Shown here piece after piece: positions 1 through 11,970 of a DNA stretch of 64,000 nt. The stretch is from Drechslerella dactyloides (Eukaryota > Ascomycota > Orbiliomycetes > Orbiliales > Orbiliaceae): assembly GCA_020064725.1 (NCBI GenBank), contig JAGTWJ010000008.1, forward strand, positions 2,170,001 to 2,234,000, read 5' to 3'. How positions within the stretch are numbered: the first letter of the stretch is position 1; every line of letters begins with the position of its first letter. The notes under the pieces are model-generated. The model was given only the letters and a program-made list of their open reading frames with translations, did no database searches and was not told the DNA's origin. Both the position numbers and the translations under genes were made by a program.

Positions 1-844
1 ACCCGTATATACGTACCTTCAACTTCCTATACCTCCACCTAGACAGCATGGTTGACGATTTGCCCCCTCAAACCCCGCTCTCAAATGTTGCCTGAAGTTC
101 GAGGTTTGGTGGTGGAGCATTCGGGCGGTAGAAACTATGCTTTCTGCAGGCAGGTGTTGCATATTTAGGAGAAGGAGAGTGTGGGCCAGCCACCTGCGCA
201 CTACGTCGTATAGGCGAGAGTAGGCCTTCCTCGATCAGCTGGCATGCAGCCAAGCAGTTAGGCAAGATGCAGTGTTTCACAGCGTTGGAAACTGTGCAGC
301 TAGTGGTCCGCCGTTCTGGTTTTCTGAAAATCATTCTGTCTATTGAAATTTGCGAGATACATGAATGCAAGGAGACAAGCAAGAAGGATAACATGTCAAA
401 GCACACACAAGCGAACATGTTCCGAAGGACAGGAAGGCGAGAAATCCAGAAATTAAAAACAGCGTTCCCCTACTTTTGGTCAGCTTTCTATTAATCAATC
501 GACTTTTTCCCTTCCCAGCAATGCGCAGTGCAAATTTCGCAAGAAAAAGAAAAAAGGCGCAGAAAATAGAAAAAGACGAGATAAGAGAATCCTGATGGCG
601 TGTACAAGGCGAGCACCGCGGCGTTCAACAGATACAAGAGGATATTTAAATTCGTATTAACGGTTGGAACATACAAGAAGGCGTTGCGTAAAACTTCGAT
701 AGGGGAACAAGAGTCGATTTCTTCGGGACAGGTGATGATCTGATATTTTGCAATTCGTTGGACTTTGTTGGGGACTAGGTAGGAGCTATCTTCCTTTCAC
801 GTTCTTCGCCGAGTATAGTATAGTTGTGCGGATAGGTCAGTTGA
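1..844. other. Left-edge non-coding stretch
   Basis: No open frame here looks like a real protein; the short frames on both strands have no recognisable motif and unconvincing composition. The right part, next to the eIF4A stop codon at 845, probably holds the eIF4A 3' untranslated region. Confidence 0.5.
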
Positions 845-2358
845 TTAGATGAGATCGGCGACGTTCCTAGAGAATCGGTGTTAATATGGTGCCTGTCTGA
901 TGTTGAAAACCTTGGATTAGGGGACTTACATTGGCATTTCCTCGATCTGGGTAGAGTAGAACTGTTCGATTTCACGCATCATCTTGACGTCGTCGGCGGT
1001 GACGAAGTTGATGGCGACACCCTTACGACCGAAACGACCACCACGACCGATCCGATGGATGTAGTTTTCACGGTTCGATGGGAGATCATAGTTGATAACC
1101 AGAGAGACTTGCTGCACATCGATACCGCGGGCCAAAAGATCGGTAGCAATGAGGACACGAGAAGAGCCGGAACGGAACTCCTTCATGATGAGATCACGCT
1201 GAGCTTGGTCCATATCGCCGTGCATGGCAGAGACGGTGAAGTCACGCTCGGTGAGCTTGTCAGTGAGCCAGTCAACCTTCCTGCGGGTGTTGCAGAAGAT
1301 GACAGCCTGGGTGATGGTGACAGTTTCATACAAGTCGGAGAGCGTGTCCAGTTTCCATTCCTCTTTCTCGACGGCGATATAGAATTGCTTGATACCTTCG
1401 AGGGTGAGTTCGTCCTTCTTGACCAAGATGCGGACAGGGTCGCGCATGAACTTGGTGGTGACCTCCAACACGTCTGATGGCATGGTGGCAGAGAGAAGGA
1501 CGACCTGAATAGACTGTGGCATGAGCTGGAAGATGTCGTAGATTTGCTCGGTGAAGCCACGCTATAGGAGGAGTAGTTTGGTTAGCACATCTCGAAACCT
1601 GTTTTTACTCGACTGAAGGTATTTTTTAAGACTTACAGACAACATCTCATCAGCCTCATCAAGGATGAAGAGCTTGAGGTGGTCAGTCCTCAACGCCCTA
1701 CGCTGAATCATATCATGAACACGACCGGGGGTTCCAACGACGATGTGGACACCGTCTTGCAAACTCTTCATATCGTCGCGGACGCTGGTTCCACCGATGC
1801 AGGCATAGGCATCGATCTTCATGAAGTCACCGAGGGCGGTGACAACCTTCTGGATCTGGAGGGCCAGCTCACGAGTAGGAGCAAGAATCAAAGCCTGGCA
1901 CTGCTTTACATCGGGATCGATGCTCTGCAGGCAGGAGATGGAGAAAGTCGCAGTCTTGCCAGTACCGGATTGGGCCTGGGCGATGACATCGTGCTCTGTG
2001 AAAAGGACGGCCTGTTAGTCTGACTGAAGCGAAGTGAAACCGGGGTTAGGTTGTACTGACTCTTGATGACCGGCATGATAGCACGCTGCTGGATAGCGGA
2101 CGGGCGCTCGAAACTGTATTTTTTTGTTAGCGTACATCTCGGTGCGGGGTGCTTTTTTGTGGGGAGCGTTACCCATAGGCGTAGATTCCTGTCGAAATTT
2201 CAGTCAGATTTCTATTTTTGCTCGATGTTGTCGGTATTGAGTGCGAACTTACCTCGCAGAAGCTCGGGCTTCAGCTTCATTTCGTCGAATGTCTCGACCA
2301 CTTCCTCCCAGTTGCCCTCGATTTGACTCTCGGGGAGGTTCAAGCCTTCGTCTGCCAT
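845..2358 (-). CDS. tif1: ATP-dependent RNA helicase eIF4A
   Basis: Translation initiation factor eIF4A, the DEAD-box helicase of the eIF4F cap-binding complex, which unwinds 5' UTR structure in the cytoplasm. I join six exons on the minus strand: 2358-2253, 2188-2173, 2113-2061, 1995-1637, 1561-930 and 866-845. Together they give 395 residues, the usual family length. All helicase motifs are visible in order: Q motif (FERPSAIQQ), motif I (AQSGTGKT), PTRELA, TPGR, DEAD, SAT, ARGID and HRIGRGGR. The C-terminus NVADLI is completed only by the 22-nt last exon. The start is the ATG at 2358, opening MADEGLNLP. Two oddities: the second exon is only 16 nt, and the residues after PVIK read K-H where relatives usually have G-N or G-H, so the intron 1996-2060 may have a slightly different boundary. 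Confidence 0.96.
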
Positions 2359-3883
2359 GATTGCGGAACGAGATGAGAGTTCAGAAAGCTAGCACTGCTT
2401 TCTGAAGTAGACTGTTTGAAAGCGAAGGAAGTTTGCGACGGGAAAGGCTTCCGCTCTTCAGGAAGAGTCGAGCTTTCCGCTGGTGTTGTGATGGGTGACT
2501 GTAACGTCGAGGGGCGGACCTTTCTCGCTGTGGGAGAAAGGACAAGGCCGGGAACAGATTCCAACAAGAGTCTCTTCTTCTGACTGAGCAGAGAAGAGAG
2601 GTTGATGAGAATCTGTAGCTACTAGAGCTGTCGTCAAAGGGTATAATAAACCTGAGTGCGTTTGGAAAACTGCAGAGTTCCAAACGACTGACGAAAAGAA
2701 CTGGAGGGGTCTAGGTACAAGCTGATAAGCTAAATGTACGATAGAACTGATTCCTGGAGATGTTAAGCTAGGATGAAGTCAATTCCTCCTAAGCTAAGTG
2801 GGTGATGGCGATAGTTGTGTTCTGTGTTCTAAGATCGATGGTTGATGGAGAAGGAAAAAAGAGGAGGGTTAGAATTTTCAGTGCGATAGTACTTTAATAC
2901 TTTTACGTGGTCGGTGGTGAGGGGCAATTTCTGTGCTGAGCACCTTTTTTTTTTTCATTTCTGGCTACAAGGTACTAGTGCTGCGAATTTTTCGCGGGAG
3001 GCCACAACCACCGCTGGCAAACACCACATACACCTACAGCACAAAACAGATAGCGACAAACACCGCTAAGTATAGACATCAGGCCCGGGCAAACCTCGGG
3101 GCAGGCAGCGGTTTTCCGCTAGACGAATCAACTGACGGGCAGTAAGCTTCGCTGCGTCGATGATCACAGCTCCGCTGGGGACTGCAGGGAGGGCCCCACC
3201 TTTCAGGCAGTTGGATGCCCGAACGGTGCTCTGCTGCAGCTCGTGGTTCACCACCGCTAGCCGCATCTAGAGCCGGCCGCCGAGTGCCATTTTATGCTCG
3301 GAGACGATGTCTTTCAGATGGCACTTCATGTGTATGTCCTCCATGTAAACACAGCGCTCGAGGCTTGCGACGAGACGATGCTGAAAATTTTTTCTTGTCC
3401 TAGTCAAAAGCAGAGTCATGCATATACACCACCACGATACGTTTGACAAAGACAACTATGACTACTAGACTGAAGTACTTGTACTGAGCCAATAATGAAA
3501 GAGTCATACATGGTCGCTCTCAAGCGGAGCTTTTGAACGGTCTGTCATGTCAGGAGGCAGATCGATCGGGATATGTGGAGGACATGTCGGAGGCAAAACG
3601 AAACACATACGCCGGGTTTGGTGACCTCAGTCTGCTTGAGGAATGTTCGAAACGGCCGCTAGATGCATCGGACGCAGGATTCGACGTCTCCCCCCGATCT
3701 TGCCATGGGAGCGGGTATCTAATCGTGGTCTTGGCTGCTGAGGCTTAAAGCCTGTCCAACAAGGACGTTGAGATCCAAATTTGCTGTGGCGAAGCTGCAA
3801 CATCAACGCATTTTCGCCTACTCATACATACTTCGTACACAAGATGCCTAGGACAAGGCCAGGTCGAACGACAGAGGACTAAA
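2359..3883. other. Intergenic, eIF4A promoter side
   Basis: No gene recognised. The part next to 2358 should contain the eIF4A promoter and 5' UTR. The 2940-3760 stretch has only short frames without motifs. Confidence 0.5.
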
Positions 3884-4438
3884 CTACGGCCCAAAGCGCC
3901 CTGGGATAGGTATTCTTCGATGACAGTAATTGTCCAATTGTCTTTGCCATTCCTCCTCGTCTTTATCGCCTTCGGATCCGTCAATTTCGCTGTCGGTTTC
4001 GCCCAGGGGAACAAGAGCCATAGCACCTCTCACACAATACTTGCAATGTCTACACCCCTGCCAGCCATTTATCTCCTCCAAATCTCCTGCTCCGCTCTCG
4101 CCTTCAGCTTCTTGATCCCTGACGCATTCCACCTCACGTAATTCGCATGGACACACCCAACATTCGCATTGAAAACAAATATCCTCCACTGCTTCCCTCC
4201 ACGTTGAAGTTCTCGAATTAAACCCCTTCTCTTGCATGACATCGTCTTGCGGGTTGCGGTAGTTGTCAATCAGGACCACGATTGGCTTCTTATGCTTTCC
4301 GTCCGCGCGGAGATAGTGATAGAATGCTCGTTCAGCGTTGTGGGTGACGTAGTCGGGTACACCGTAGTCTTGAATGAGTGCCTTTTCGCCGCGCTTGAAG
4401 TAGCTGTGATCGTAGTCCTTTTCCGTCTCGCGGGCCAT
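3884..4438 (-). CDS. Unknown cysteine-rich protein, 184 aa
   Basis: Single-exon frame from the ATG at 4438 to the stop at 3884, 184 residues. I do not recognise the family. The N-terminal half is mixed charged and aromatic (EKDYDHSYFKRGEKALIQDY). The middle holds a cluster of closely spaced cysteines: CFQCECWVCPC near residues 88-98, then a CRHCKYC group near 132-138. This looks like a metal-binding region but fits no classical zinc-finger spacing that I know. An acidic stretch (EGDKDEEEW) follows. It is the first gene of the orphan island and is read in the same direction as the next five. Confidence 0.6.
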   Translation of the reverse strand: MARETEKDYDHSYFKRGEKALIQDYGVPDYVTHNAERAFYHYLRADGKHKKPIVVLIDNYRNPQDDVMQEKGFNSRTSTWREAVEDICFQCECWVCPCELREVECVRDQEAEGESGAGDLEEINGWQGCRHCKYCVRGAMALVPLGETDSEIDGSEGDKDEEEWQRQLDNYCHRRIPIPGRFGP

Positions 4439-5134
4439 ACTGAATTTATAGAGCCTTGCTTGTGATTTTGTTATATCGATGGCTTAGTAGAAGGCGACGG
4501 CGGCAGTGGAGTGCGCTTTGGAGGCTTTGGCGGTTGATCTAGGAAAAACCCAACGCACTTGCGCTTGCAATATCGCGGTCGATCTAGGAAATATGTAGTT
4601 TCGATGGCGTTGTAGCTTAGAGGATCGACTTTGAATTCTTAAGATTACAGCTTTAGCAATACGGGGTAATGGTTATCCCCAGGTAAAATAAGACCATACG
4701 GTTCTTTGTGAGACAGGTTCGCATGATGGGAACAAAGGCCTTCTGCGTGCGTCTGTGCCACATATCACGACACGGAATCTCGAAACCTCTACATCGTATC
4801 TTTTTCGTCATACTATACTATCTTGAGTATCGTTTCATTGCTATCCTTTTATTTTCCTTTAGAACCACGGAAGTAAATTGTAACAGGCAATTCGATGCAC
4901 ATATTCTTTTGATCAAGGCTGATCCGGGAGCCAGCGAATCAGAATTGAAAGACATACGACAATCAACTTGAACTATCCATCCCAAGACTAGTCTTCACAG
5001 ATTCTTGATTACCTCCCAGCCGCTAACGACAGGTCCAAAAAACAGAGGGTTGTGATAAGTCACAATGCGATAAAGTTTCTCCTGACCTATTACCGTTCGC
5101 TGAATCCTGGTGATTGACCAGCTGACGCGCAAAC
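4439..5134. other. Intergenic gap
   Basis: No gene supported. A minus-strand frame at 4995-5225 could be an alternative C-terminus of the next gene (see findings). Confidence 0.4.
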
Positions 5135-6010
5135 TTACAAGTTGGAGCTTGGCGCGAGGCAAAACAGGCCCTGGCTCTTTGATGTTGATAATAAAGTAGT
5201 CCTCTTCTGAATGATTTCCTGCCAAGTCTTAGGTGTCTTCCGGTTGAGGGGGAGGACGGCCATTCGCATCTCGAGACAGTTGTTCAATTCGTCGAGATAA
5301 TCTTCTTTTGCAGTAATCCGCTGGATGAGCTCCTCGAACTTCTCGTGGAAGACAGGCGGGAGCTGCCAGTAATAGTCGACGCGGCAATTGAGCAGCGCTA
5401 GCAGGTTGTTGCTGTTCGGAATTTGCTGGACAAAGGTCGATGAGACTCCATAGCAAGCTGTGAATATCTTCATCAACCCTGGATCATCGAGGAGGAGCAG
5501 ATGCGCATCTTCCTAAATAAGTGATAAACGGTAGTGAGGAAAGTAATAGAAGTTAGCTCCTGTAAAATTGCAGTTATAACAACAAGTTTCTGCATTGGAT
5601 GATTATAGGATGGTAGTTTTAAACGGTTTAACGATCTTTCTAGTGCAGATTGTCCGTTCTTTTGGTTTGATGCTTACCCATGCGCTGCCACAGATCTTCG
5701 TGGGCGCTGCCTGCCCGGGTTCAGTGTATCTGGTAACCTCCTCATCTGTGACATTATGTTTGTTTGCGAGTTCCGGATGGTTCATGACAAAATGAGCTAT
5801 GCATGCCACTCGTCCGTTTCTGTGTCTTTTGAGTCCTGATACCATGAAGTCTGCAATTTGCTGATTTCCAAATTCTTCATCGTAGCCTATGTCGGGTGGA
5901 ATCATCAAAGCTCGTCCGGCACGCATGGCAGCTTTCCATTGGTCCCTATATTCCCGGATAACTGGGTGTTCGTCCAGAAGATCGTCGAGATTTGGGGCTG
6001 AGGCTGACAT
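5135..6010 (-). CDS. Unknown protein, two exons, about 236 aa
   Basis: Exon 1 runs 6010-5678 (ATG at 6010, MSASAPNLDDLLDEHPVIRE), ending at a GTAAGC donor. Exon 2 runs 5512-5135 after an atttag acceptor. The join is in phase and reads CGSAW-EDAHLLLLDDPG. The intron is 165 bp. No family recognised; the product is soluble-looking, without a signal peptide or membrane segment, and has a likely helical region (FHEKFEELIQRITAKEDYLDEL). Near the 3' end another frame also reads well (EEDYFIINIKEPGPVLPRAK), so the last 30 residues are uncertain. The stop at 5135 overlaps a GTAAGT that could be a further donor. Confidence 0.6.
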
Positions 6011-6786
6011 GACGGACGGCTGACCACTGGATCAAGATGATTGGTAGAAACTTGAGATCTAGGGACAGATGTTGTATTGCTAGATATGTACTCCGGAAAG
6101 ATTGTTGCGTATAGGTGTGAGCATCAAGCCTAGGCTGCTCTTAGGCATATTTATATCTGTCAGTGCATACTTTCTCAGCGGTTCGAAATTATTCCAGATC
6201 CGACTGTGCAGCTCCCGGGAATATAAAGCATCTTTTCGTGCTTATTCTAGTGGTTCTTGCCTACAAAATGGAATCTTGAGACCGTTAGATGTGTAGAACC
6301 TTGGGGGGCAATCGATTTCGCCCAGCTATCTCTAAATATGCATTATTGTCGGGCTTGATTGCGGCTGGTGCCATAAACCAAAATCTTCAAATTGATTTCC
6401 ACGTCGACTAAGCTTGCGACAAGAATTGTTTATATTCTTCTTGGCTACCACATTATTCTTTCGAGCTTATATTGCAGCTCTCTGTGTATGAGGCTAAGAT
6501 CTTACATCCACAACGGTAAGCTGTCGTCAGGTCCAGCGTTGAGAATATTGTCTCGCTAGAGCCGCAGAAGGAAAATTCCACCGATCGAGGGGAATTTCCA
6601 GAAGCATTCTGGATGCATAGTTCTGGGCAACTGTGACACCGGTCGTAAGGGAGTCTCGAGACTGACGAAACCTATGTAGCAACAGGTGCAATCTCCTAAG
6701 TGTCCGTAAGGAAGTGCAAACCTCACGGGCTATAGAACTAGCTGCAGCACCTTGGTCTCGATAGCCTGTTACGATTATTGATCGAC
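6011..6786. other. Intergenic gap, AT-rich
   Basis: No gene seen. The left half probably carries the promoter of the gene at 6010. The rest is AT-rich with stops in all frames. Confidence 0.5.
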
Positions 6787-7296
6787 CTAACAGCTATAAG
6801 CGATGGAGTAGTCCTCTCTTCTCTTCTTGCGTTTCAGCATATCCCGCCCCGCGTCAATCATACCCTCACATTGATCGATCGATTTCTGTATTTTTTCCGC
6901 TCTTAATTCTGTGATACGATCAGACATCTCCAGCCTCCGCCTCCAAGTCTTCCGATTTCGGTCCATGGTAAGCAAAGCCTCTCGCTCCACTATCAGCTGC
7001 TGCTGAACCTTTGCAATTTGCCCATAGACGGTCTCGATATTCCTCCCTAGCTTTCGGACGCAGATTGTGAAGATGAGCAGAGATGCGTCGAACTGGTCAT
7101 CGTTGCCCCAGTTCTGGGAGTGGACTTCGGTGTTATCGAGGACAGCTTGGATATCGAAAAGCTCGCCAGGGTCTTCTTTTCTAGGAGGGAAGCGGAAAGG
7201 ATGACTGCTGATCCGGCGTCTAGGAGTGCCGAGACTCTCTGCCAACCTTTGCAGCTCCTCAGAGATAGTCGCCATAGCACACCGTGATTTACGCAT
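6787..7296 (-). CDS. Unknown coiled-coil protein, 169 aa
   Basis: Single-exon frame from the ATG at 7296; a second in-frame ATG at 7275 (MATISEELQRLAESLG) would give 162 residues. The family is not recognised. The N-terminus is helical, a linker follows (RRRISSHPFRFPPRKEDPG), and from about residue 85 to the end the sequence is heptad-like and highly charged (AKVQQQLIVEREALL, then RLEMSDRITELRAEK), suggesting a coiled coil. No cysteine motif, signal peptide or membrane span. Similar in style to the gene at 9356-10095 (helical and charged), though I cannot show homology by eye. Confidence 0.6.
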   Translation of the reverse strand: MRKSRCAMATISEELQRLAESLGTPRRRISSHPFRFPPRKEDPGELFDIQAVLDNTEVHSQNWGNDDQFDASLLIFTICVRKLGRNIETVYGQIAKVQQQLIVEREALLTMDRNRKTWRRRLEMSDRITELRAEKIQKSIDQCEGMIDAGRDMLKRKKRREDYSIAYSC

Positions 7297-7996
7297 ATAG
7301 GAAATGACTTCTGGCCAAAGATATATGGAATGTTCAACCTACTCGCATCGCTCATGCTGGTCTAACACATATACACGGGCATCCTGGCGAGCTATTTTGA
7401 GCAGAGTTCGAGCCGCATGTGATGAAACCATTTGCTCCATATTTATGCAGAACTGTTTTTGAAGATTGTAGGTCGTAAATCGAGCCCTCCAACGTTCGAG
7501 AAACTGTACACGCGAGGTCTAGGTGACCATCCAAGGACGCGGCTCGTAGACGATACTTTGATTTCATTGAGAGTTGTATGCTAATGGGGCCGCATGATTA
7601 TTATCCAATTGCCAATGTTTTAGTACTAAGACTCCACCTCGTAGCTAAAACCATGTGATACTACATACCAGAAAACTTTCTCATATCGTTTAGACAATAA
7701 ATTGCAACATTAAGGAAGTAGCCTACTATGAAGATCGTGGATAAAAAGCAACTAAGAAAGAGGAGGGACTCAATGCGTTAATTAGTTTAAAGCTTCGCTA
7801 TTAGTCATGCCTTGTTGGAATGTTACCCATTTGCCGTAAAATATCTTGCACCGTATACGCGTAGCGGAGTAGTCGTCATTAGAATTCAATCATCGCCATG
7901 AATAATCCGCTCACCACAAAGGGCAATAAAGTTCCCTGCGTAGACTTGGACTTCAAGGTGCAGGGCGAGAAATGACAAGAACAGTTCCAATAAAGG
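7297..7996. other. Intergenic gap
   Basis: No gene supported. AT-rich; the short frames are shadows. Confidence 0.45.
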
Positions 7997-8531
7997 CTAT
8001 GGATCCAAATCGTCCTGCGATCTCCTGACACTGAACAGCGGCTCCCCAGTCTTCGGATCCCATTGTAGATTTTTTGCCTGGCGTAACAGTGCCTTCTGGA
8101 TCCACTCCGTATGTATCTTCTCGTAGATTCCGACGTGGCGCTGGTGTAACATTCTCGAACGGTGGACACGAGGGATGTAGGTCGACGTGATCAACAGGCG
8201 TTGCGTGGGTGAAAGTCTAGATTCCATTGTAGATCAGCGTCAACTCGACGGGATCTTCGCAATAATTGGGATCAGGATATAATATGAGTTATAGAGTGCC
8301 GTAGCTATAGGAATCAGCTGTCGTAACGTACAAAGGCTTGGGAGATGTTGGTGTCATAATGCCAGTTCCGTCGGAGTTGAGCTGGATAGGAGTGACGTCT
8401 ATAACGCCGAGAGTGGTGGTGACATGGCGGAGTTTGCTCGGTGTTCGTGGACTATTCGCGAAATGCCCTCGGGTCTTAGTGACGATATCCGCTCCGGTAG
8501 GCGAAGGAGACTGTTCAGCGTCGCAGTTCAT
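7997..8531 (-). CDS. Unknown small protein, two exons, 139 aa
   Basis: Exon 1 runs 8531-8332 from the ATG at 8531 (MNCDAEQSPSPTGADIV) to a GTACGT donor. Exon 2 runs 8216-7997 after a tctag acceptor that follows a ctgatct branch-like sequence. The phase-2 join gives TSPKPLLSPTQRLL. The 115-bp intron is the only one that joins the two open frames. The first half is Ser/Thr/Pro-rich and likely disordered. The second is basic and helical (GIYEKIHTEWIQKALLRQ) and ends in VRRSQDDLDP. An upstream in-frame ATG at 8678 would add a hydrophobic leader, but I prefer 8531. Function unknown. Confidence 0.5.
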
Positions 8532-9355
8532 GGTGATCTCGACGGTAGTGAGGGAATGCAAATTTTTGAAGATAATGGTTTGTGCGCGATCGAATATTAT
8601 ATGACAGACAGTGGCAAGGAAGGGTTTGGCTTGCAAGGCCAATATGACATAGAGTTTGAATTTACCTTTTGGCTTCATCTTATATACGAATGCTATTACA
8701 TTCTGTTGGTATGTGAGTCTCTGTGTAATCGAATTAAGGTTAAGCGGTGGAACGATGTTGATCTATCTACAGCCAGAGTCCTGGCTCTAATGTAATCCAC
8801 AGCCCTTGTTGCAACCCCCCCGGTCAGCATTTGCCGCATTTAAAAGATATCGATATTATGGACGCAAGAACCTACTGACTATAGCTACGCCACGCTCTTA
8901 GAACGGAGTAATTAAATCTCGCTCCGGATACATATAATCCCAGAAAATATATTCAGAGCTCGTCAAGTGGCTGTTATACTATTTTGTCGCTGCGGTCTAA
9001 ATGCTGACACAAATTTACCACCGAGCTCAGGTCGATTCATGCAGGAGATTCAAATTGAATAAAATTCCGATAGGATTTCCGGCTTAGGTGTAAGAACAAA
9101 GAAATTGACCTTCGAGAGCACATTCGAACTGCTGGCATAACGATAGGAAGGCCAAAATGAAAACGAAAATGAATCATGAAAGACTGTTACTAGAAGGAAT
9201 CGTGGAGAATTTGAAAGTAGAAGTCGTGAGAGGAAGTAACGGAATTTCCTTACTATCTTGTGGGTTTTATCGCGGATCTCGTCGCCAGCCTTTGGCCCTT
9301 TAATGCTTCCATGACTGAAATGACTTCGGGAAACCCTATCACCAGCATATTCAAT
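8532..9355. other. Intergenic gap
   Basis: No gene supported. It contains the likely promoter of the gene starting at 8531 and the 3' flank of the next one. Confidence 0.45.
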
Positions 9356-10095
9356 CTAGATTCGCTTGACCCTAAAGAGCTCCGCTTCACCTCGTTTGCG
9401 GCCTTTCTCAGTGCCGAGGATTCTCTCTCGATCCGCTTCAACAATCCTCTGAAACCTTTCCCGTGAGGCTGGCTGGTGGGTTGGCACGAAAGTTGATCTG
9501 GAAGCCATTCCCGGAAGCCGGACGGAGACAGAGGGCTTTCCTAGAATCTCTCCAATACGAATGTCGATTTCGCTGCGACCCTCAACCTTGACTTTGCGGG
9601 CGAGTTCAATGCTATCTGCGAGGTTTCGCAAAGCTTCGTGCCGCTCCTCATCGTCTCCCAGGTCCCCATTCTGTCCAACATTCTTGGATCGAAGCTTTCT
9701 GGCCAAAATCTTGCGGATGTCTGCTTGAGCAGTTATGAGATTTGCCATCAGATTCTCCATTTGTCGTTCCATGGGCTGTGTGTTTTCTAGCGCGCCACGT
9801 TGGAAGTCGTACAAAAGCTCAATCAAGTCGCCGTTATGTAACTTCTCCTTTGGAGTAATGAGTCTGCTCTTACGGAATGCGGTGATACGAGTGGCGTCAA
9901 GAAACGGGAAGCCTGCAATGATCCGTTGGATCAAGGACTATGGATTATATGTGAGAAGGATCTTTAGCATTGTACATACACGCCTTCACTTGCAGGAGTA
10001 ACTACCTCGAGGTCATGAACTTGATCGAATTTGCAAATAACTTCTGAGAAGTCTGTCATTTGAACGTCGACGCTGACAAGTTTTTGAGATGCCAT
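9356..10095 (-). CDS. Unknown helical protein, two exons, 231 aa
   Basis: Exon 1 runs 10095-9982 (ATG at 10095, MASQKLVSVDVQMTDFSEVI), with a GTGTAT donor. Exon 2 runs 9937-9356 after a ccatag acceptor. The join reads TPASEG-SLIQRIIAG, in phase 0. Exon 2 is rich in Arg, Glu and Lys with long predicted helices (NLMANLITAQADIRKILARK; ERFQRIVEADRERILGTEKG). No signal peptide, membrane span or catalytic motif recognised. Its C-terminus resembles a charged coiled coil. Part of the same-strand orphan series; function unknown. Confidence 0.6.
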
Positions 10096-11015
10096 GATGG
10101 ACAGAAGTGTGCAATGAAAATGCTCGCTCAAGGATGCCAGGAAGACTGAGTGACTGAGGATATAGATGGCGTACGTTATTGGCGGATATGAGGATGAGCG
10201 TAGGAGGAACGACCTCAAAGGAGCTTAGAGAGCAATCTTGACGTTTGGGGGGGGGATGATGTGAATGAGTGAAGTTATGGTGCTTGTAGGAGCTTCCAGA
10301 TGTTTTGGGTTGTTAACAAAGTGATAGCAGCTTCACAAGCAGACCTTGCGGCAGCGTTACCGCTCAGGATAGATTTGGCCACATCCCGACACAAATTGCA
10401 GCCTTTCATCAAGACCTTCGTGTCTAGCTCACGAGTCCAATCAAGCCTGGAAATTAATCCAATTACGCCAAATCATCAATGGGTTGATATTGCGGTTGTA
10501 GGCTTGATTCCATGCGGAGGTGCCTAGGCAACTTCTCGATGTTCTACATGATCCGTAGAGTCTGGAGATGGGCTACACTCGCTGATAGTCTAGTACAGCC
10601 TTGACCTGTGTGCTGAGGAAATAAAGTCTTTACGCATGGCCATATGGCAGGTTCAGCGGTAAATACTGGGCCACAAAATTCGTCGGATATGGTTCCTACG
10701 GATGGAACGCAACAAAAGTCACTGGGCTTACGAGAAAGGGGATTGACAAGGCGGCTTGAAGCTGCGGAAGCTACGCCCTTTCATTATCATATTTTATGTC
10801 TTGGTTACATGGAGATGTCAATTATCCTCTTTCCCAGGCCATACAGTTTAACAGATTTCTGAAAGAGGATCTGTCAGAACAGGATTCTCTTCAACGTCGG
10901 AACCGCTCTTCGAGCTGGGCATATTCGCCCATAACTCTATCGCAAACAATGTTGACGCAGAGTCCCTGGCATGATGTGGAATATTGGAGGGCCGGGCAAT
11001 TTGAAACGCGGCTGT
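10096..11015. other. Intergenic gap
   Basis: Contains a poly-G run near 10246 and plus-strand frames of 70-85 codons without motifs. No gene supported. Confidence 0.45.
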
Positions 11016-11970
11016 TCAAATCAGACTTTCGCTTAGAATGGTCGATGTGGTAGTTCTTTCTTCTTCACGTTCCATTTCCCAAGAAACGATGATGGTTCCA
11101 TCAGCTGGTCTAAGAGGGAAGATAGTATGTAGCTTATCTGTAGCCTCAATCCTGCGTACAGAATTGACGAGGGAATAGTTAAGCTGCTCGACTGTCGCAG
11201 CTACATTCCCTTGCCTGAGTACTGCGTTCAGTATTGGTGTGATGTCGGCGATTCTACCCTCTGGATGCATTTCTATGGAATATCTCTTTCCGAACCAAAA
11301 TGAGAATAGGATTCTAATCAGTTTGTTTTGGACCTGTGGGCTGGAATCCGAAGCTGTCTCTGGGACTTTTGAGACCGGTGCAGCGGGTTCTGGATCTATC
11401 GCCGATATTCCCGGTGTCAAATTGCCGCTGAGCTGTGATCGTATCCGGGGATATTGTTAGTAGTCAAGATCACGATCAGATAACGTATAGCGTATTGGGA
11501 CCGAAGGCGAATTACAAGTCTCTGATCCTTACCTCAGGGCATGTACAATCGCCCTTCGTATCTTCCTCAGGAGTAGATGCCGGGAGAAATTCGAGGCCGA
11601 TAATCTCGCGAAGAGAAGGTTGGTTCTCGTAGTTGGAAAGATCAATAAGTGTATTCTCTGGCATGGGAAGCGGCGGCCTTGCTACAGCCTCTTTCGGCGA
11701 CACAATCGGAATGGCGGATCTTTGTCTCGGTGTGATTGGTGACGATGTAGCCAGTTGAGCTACGTCCTTCTCACAGCGTCTTTTAAGTTCGGGAGGGATC
11801 TTGTCGGCGGGATAGTCGATATATACGACATCGCCCTCGACGAGGAGGTGCCATCGAGGCGCTATCTTTCCACCTCGGCGGGGGCACATGTGCTTGACTT
11901 CGAGGCGTGTCATACCCGCGACCCGGTTCATCACGTCCTTTCGGTTTGCTTTCGTCAGCCAAGTGTTCAT
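11016..11970 (-). CDS. Unknown protein, two exons, 284 aa
   Basis: Exon 1 runs 11970-11533 (ATG at 11970, MNTWLTKANRKDVMNRVAGM), with a GTAAGG donor. Exon 2 runs 11432-11016 after a tcacag acceptor. The phase-0 join reads CTCPE-LSGNLTPGIS and the intron is 100 bp. Exon 1 has a basic N-terminus, a beta-like stretch (RWHLLVEGDVVYIDYPA) and then a Pro-rich linker. Exon 2 contains FGKRYSIEMHPEGRIADITP and ADGTIIVSWEMEREEE, which look like beta structure. No known family recognised. The repeated two-exon architecture of this and the neighbouring genes is notable, but I see no clear sequence similarity among them. Confidence 0.6.

Noticed and set aside
878..1477. Long plus-strand frame antisense to eIF4A
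   Set aside because: Shadow of the conserved helicase; no protein-like composition and no independent signals.
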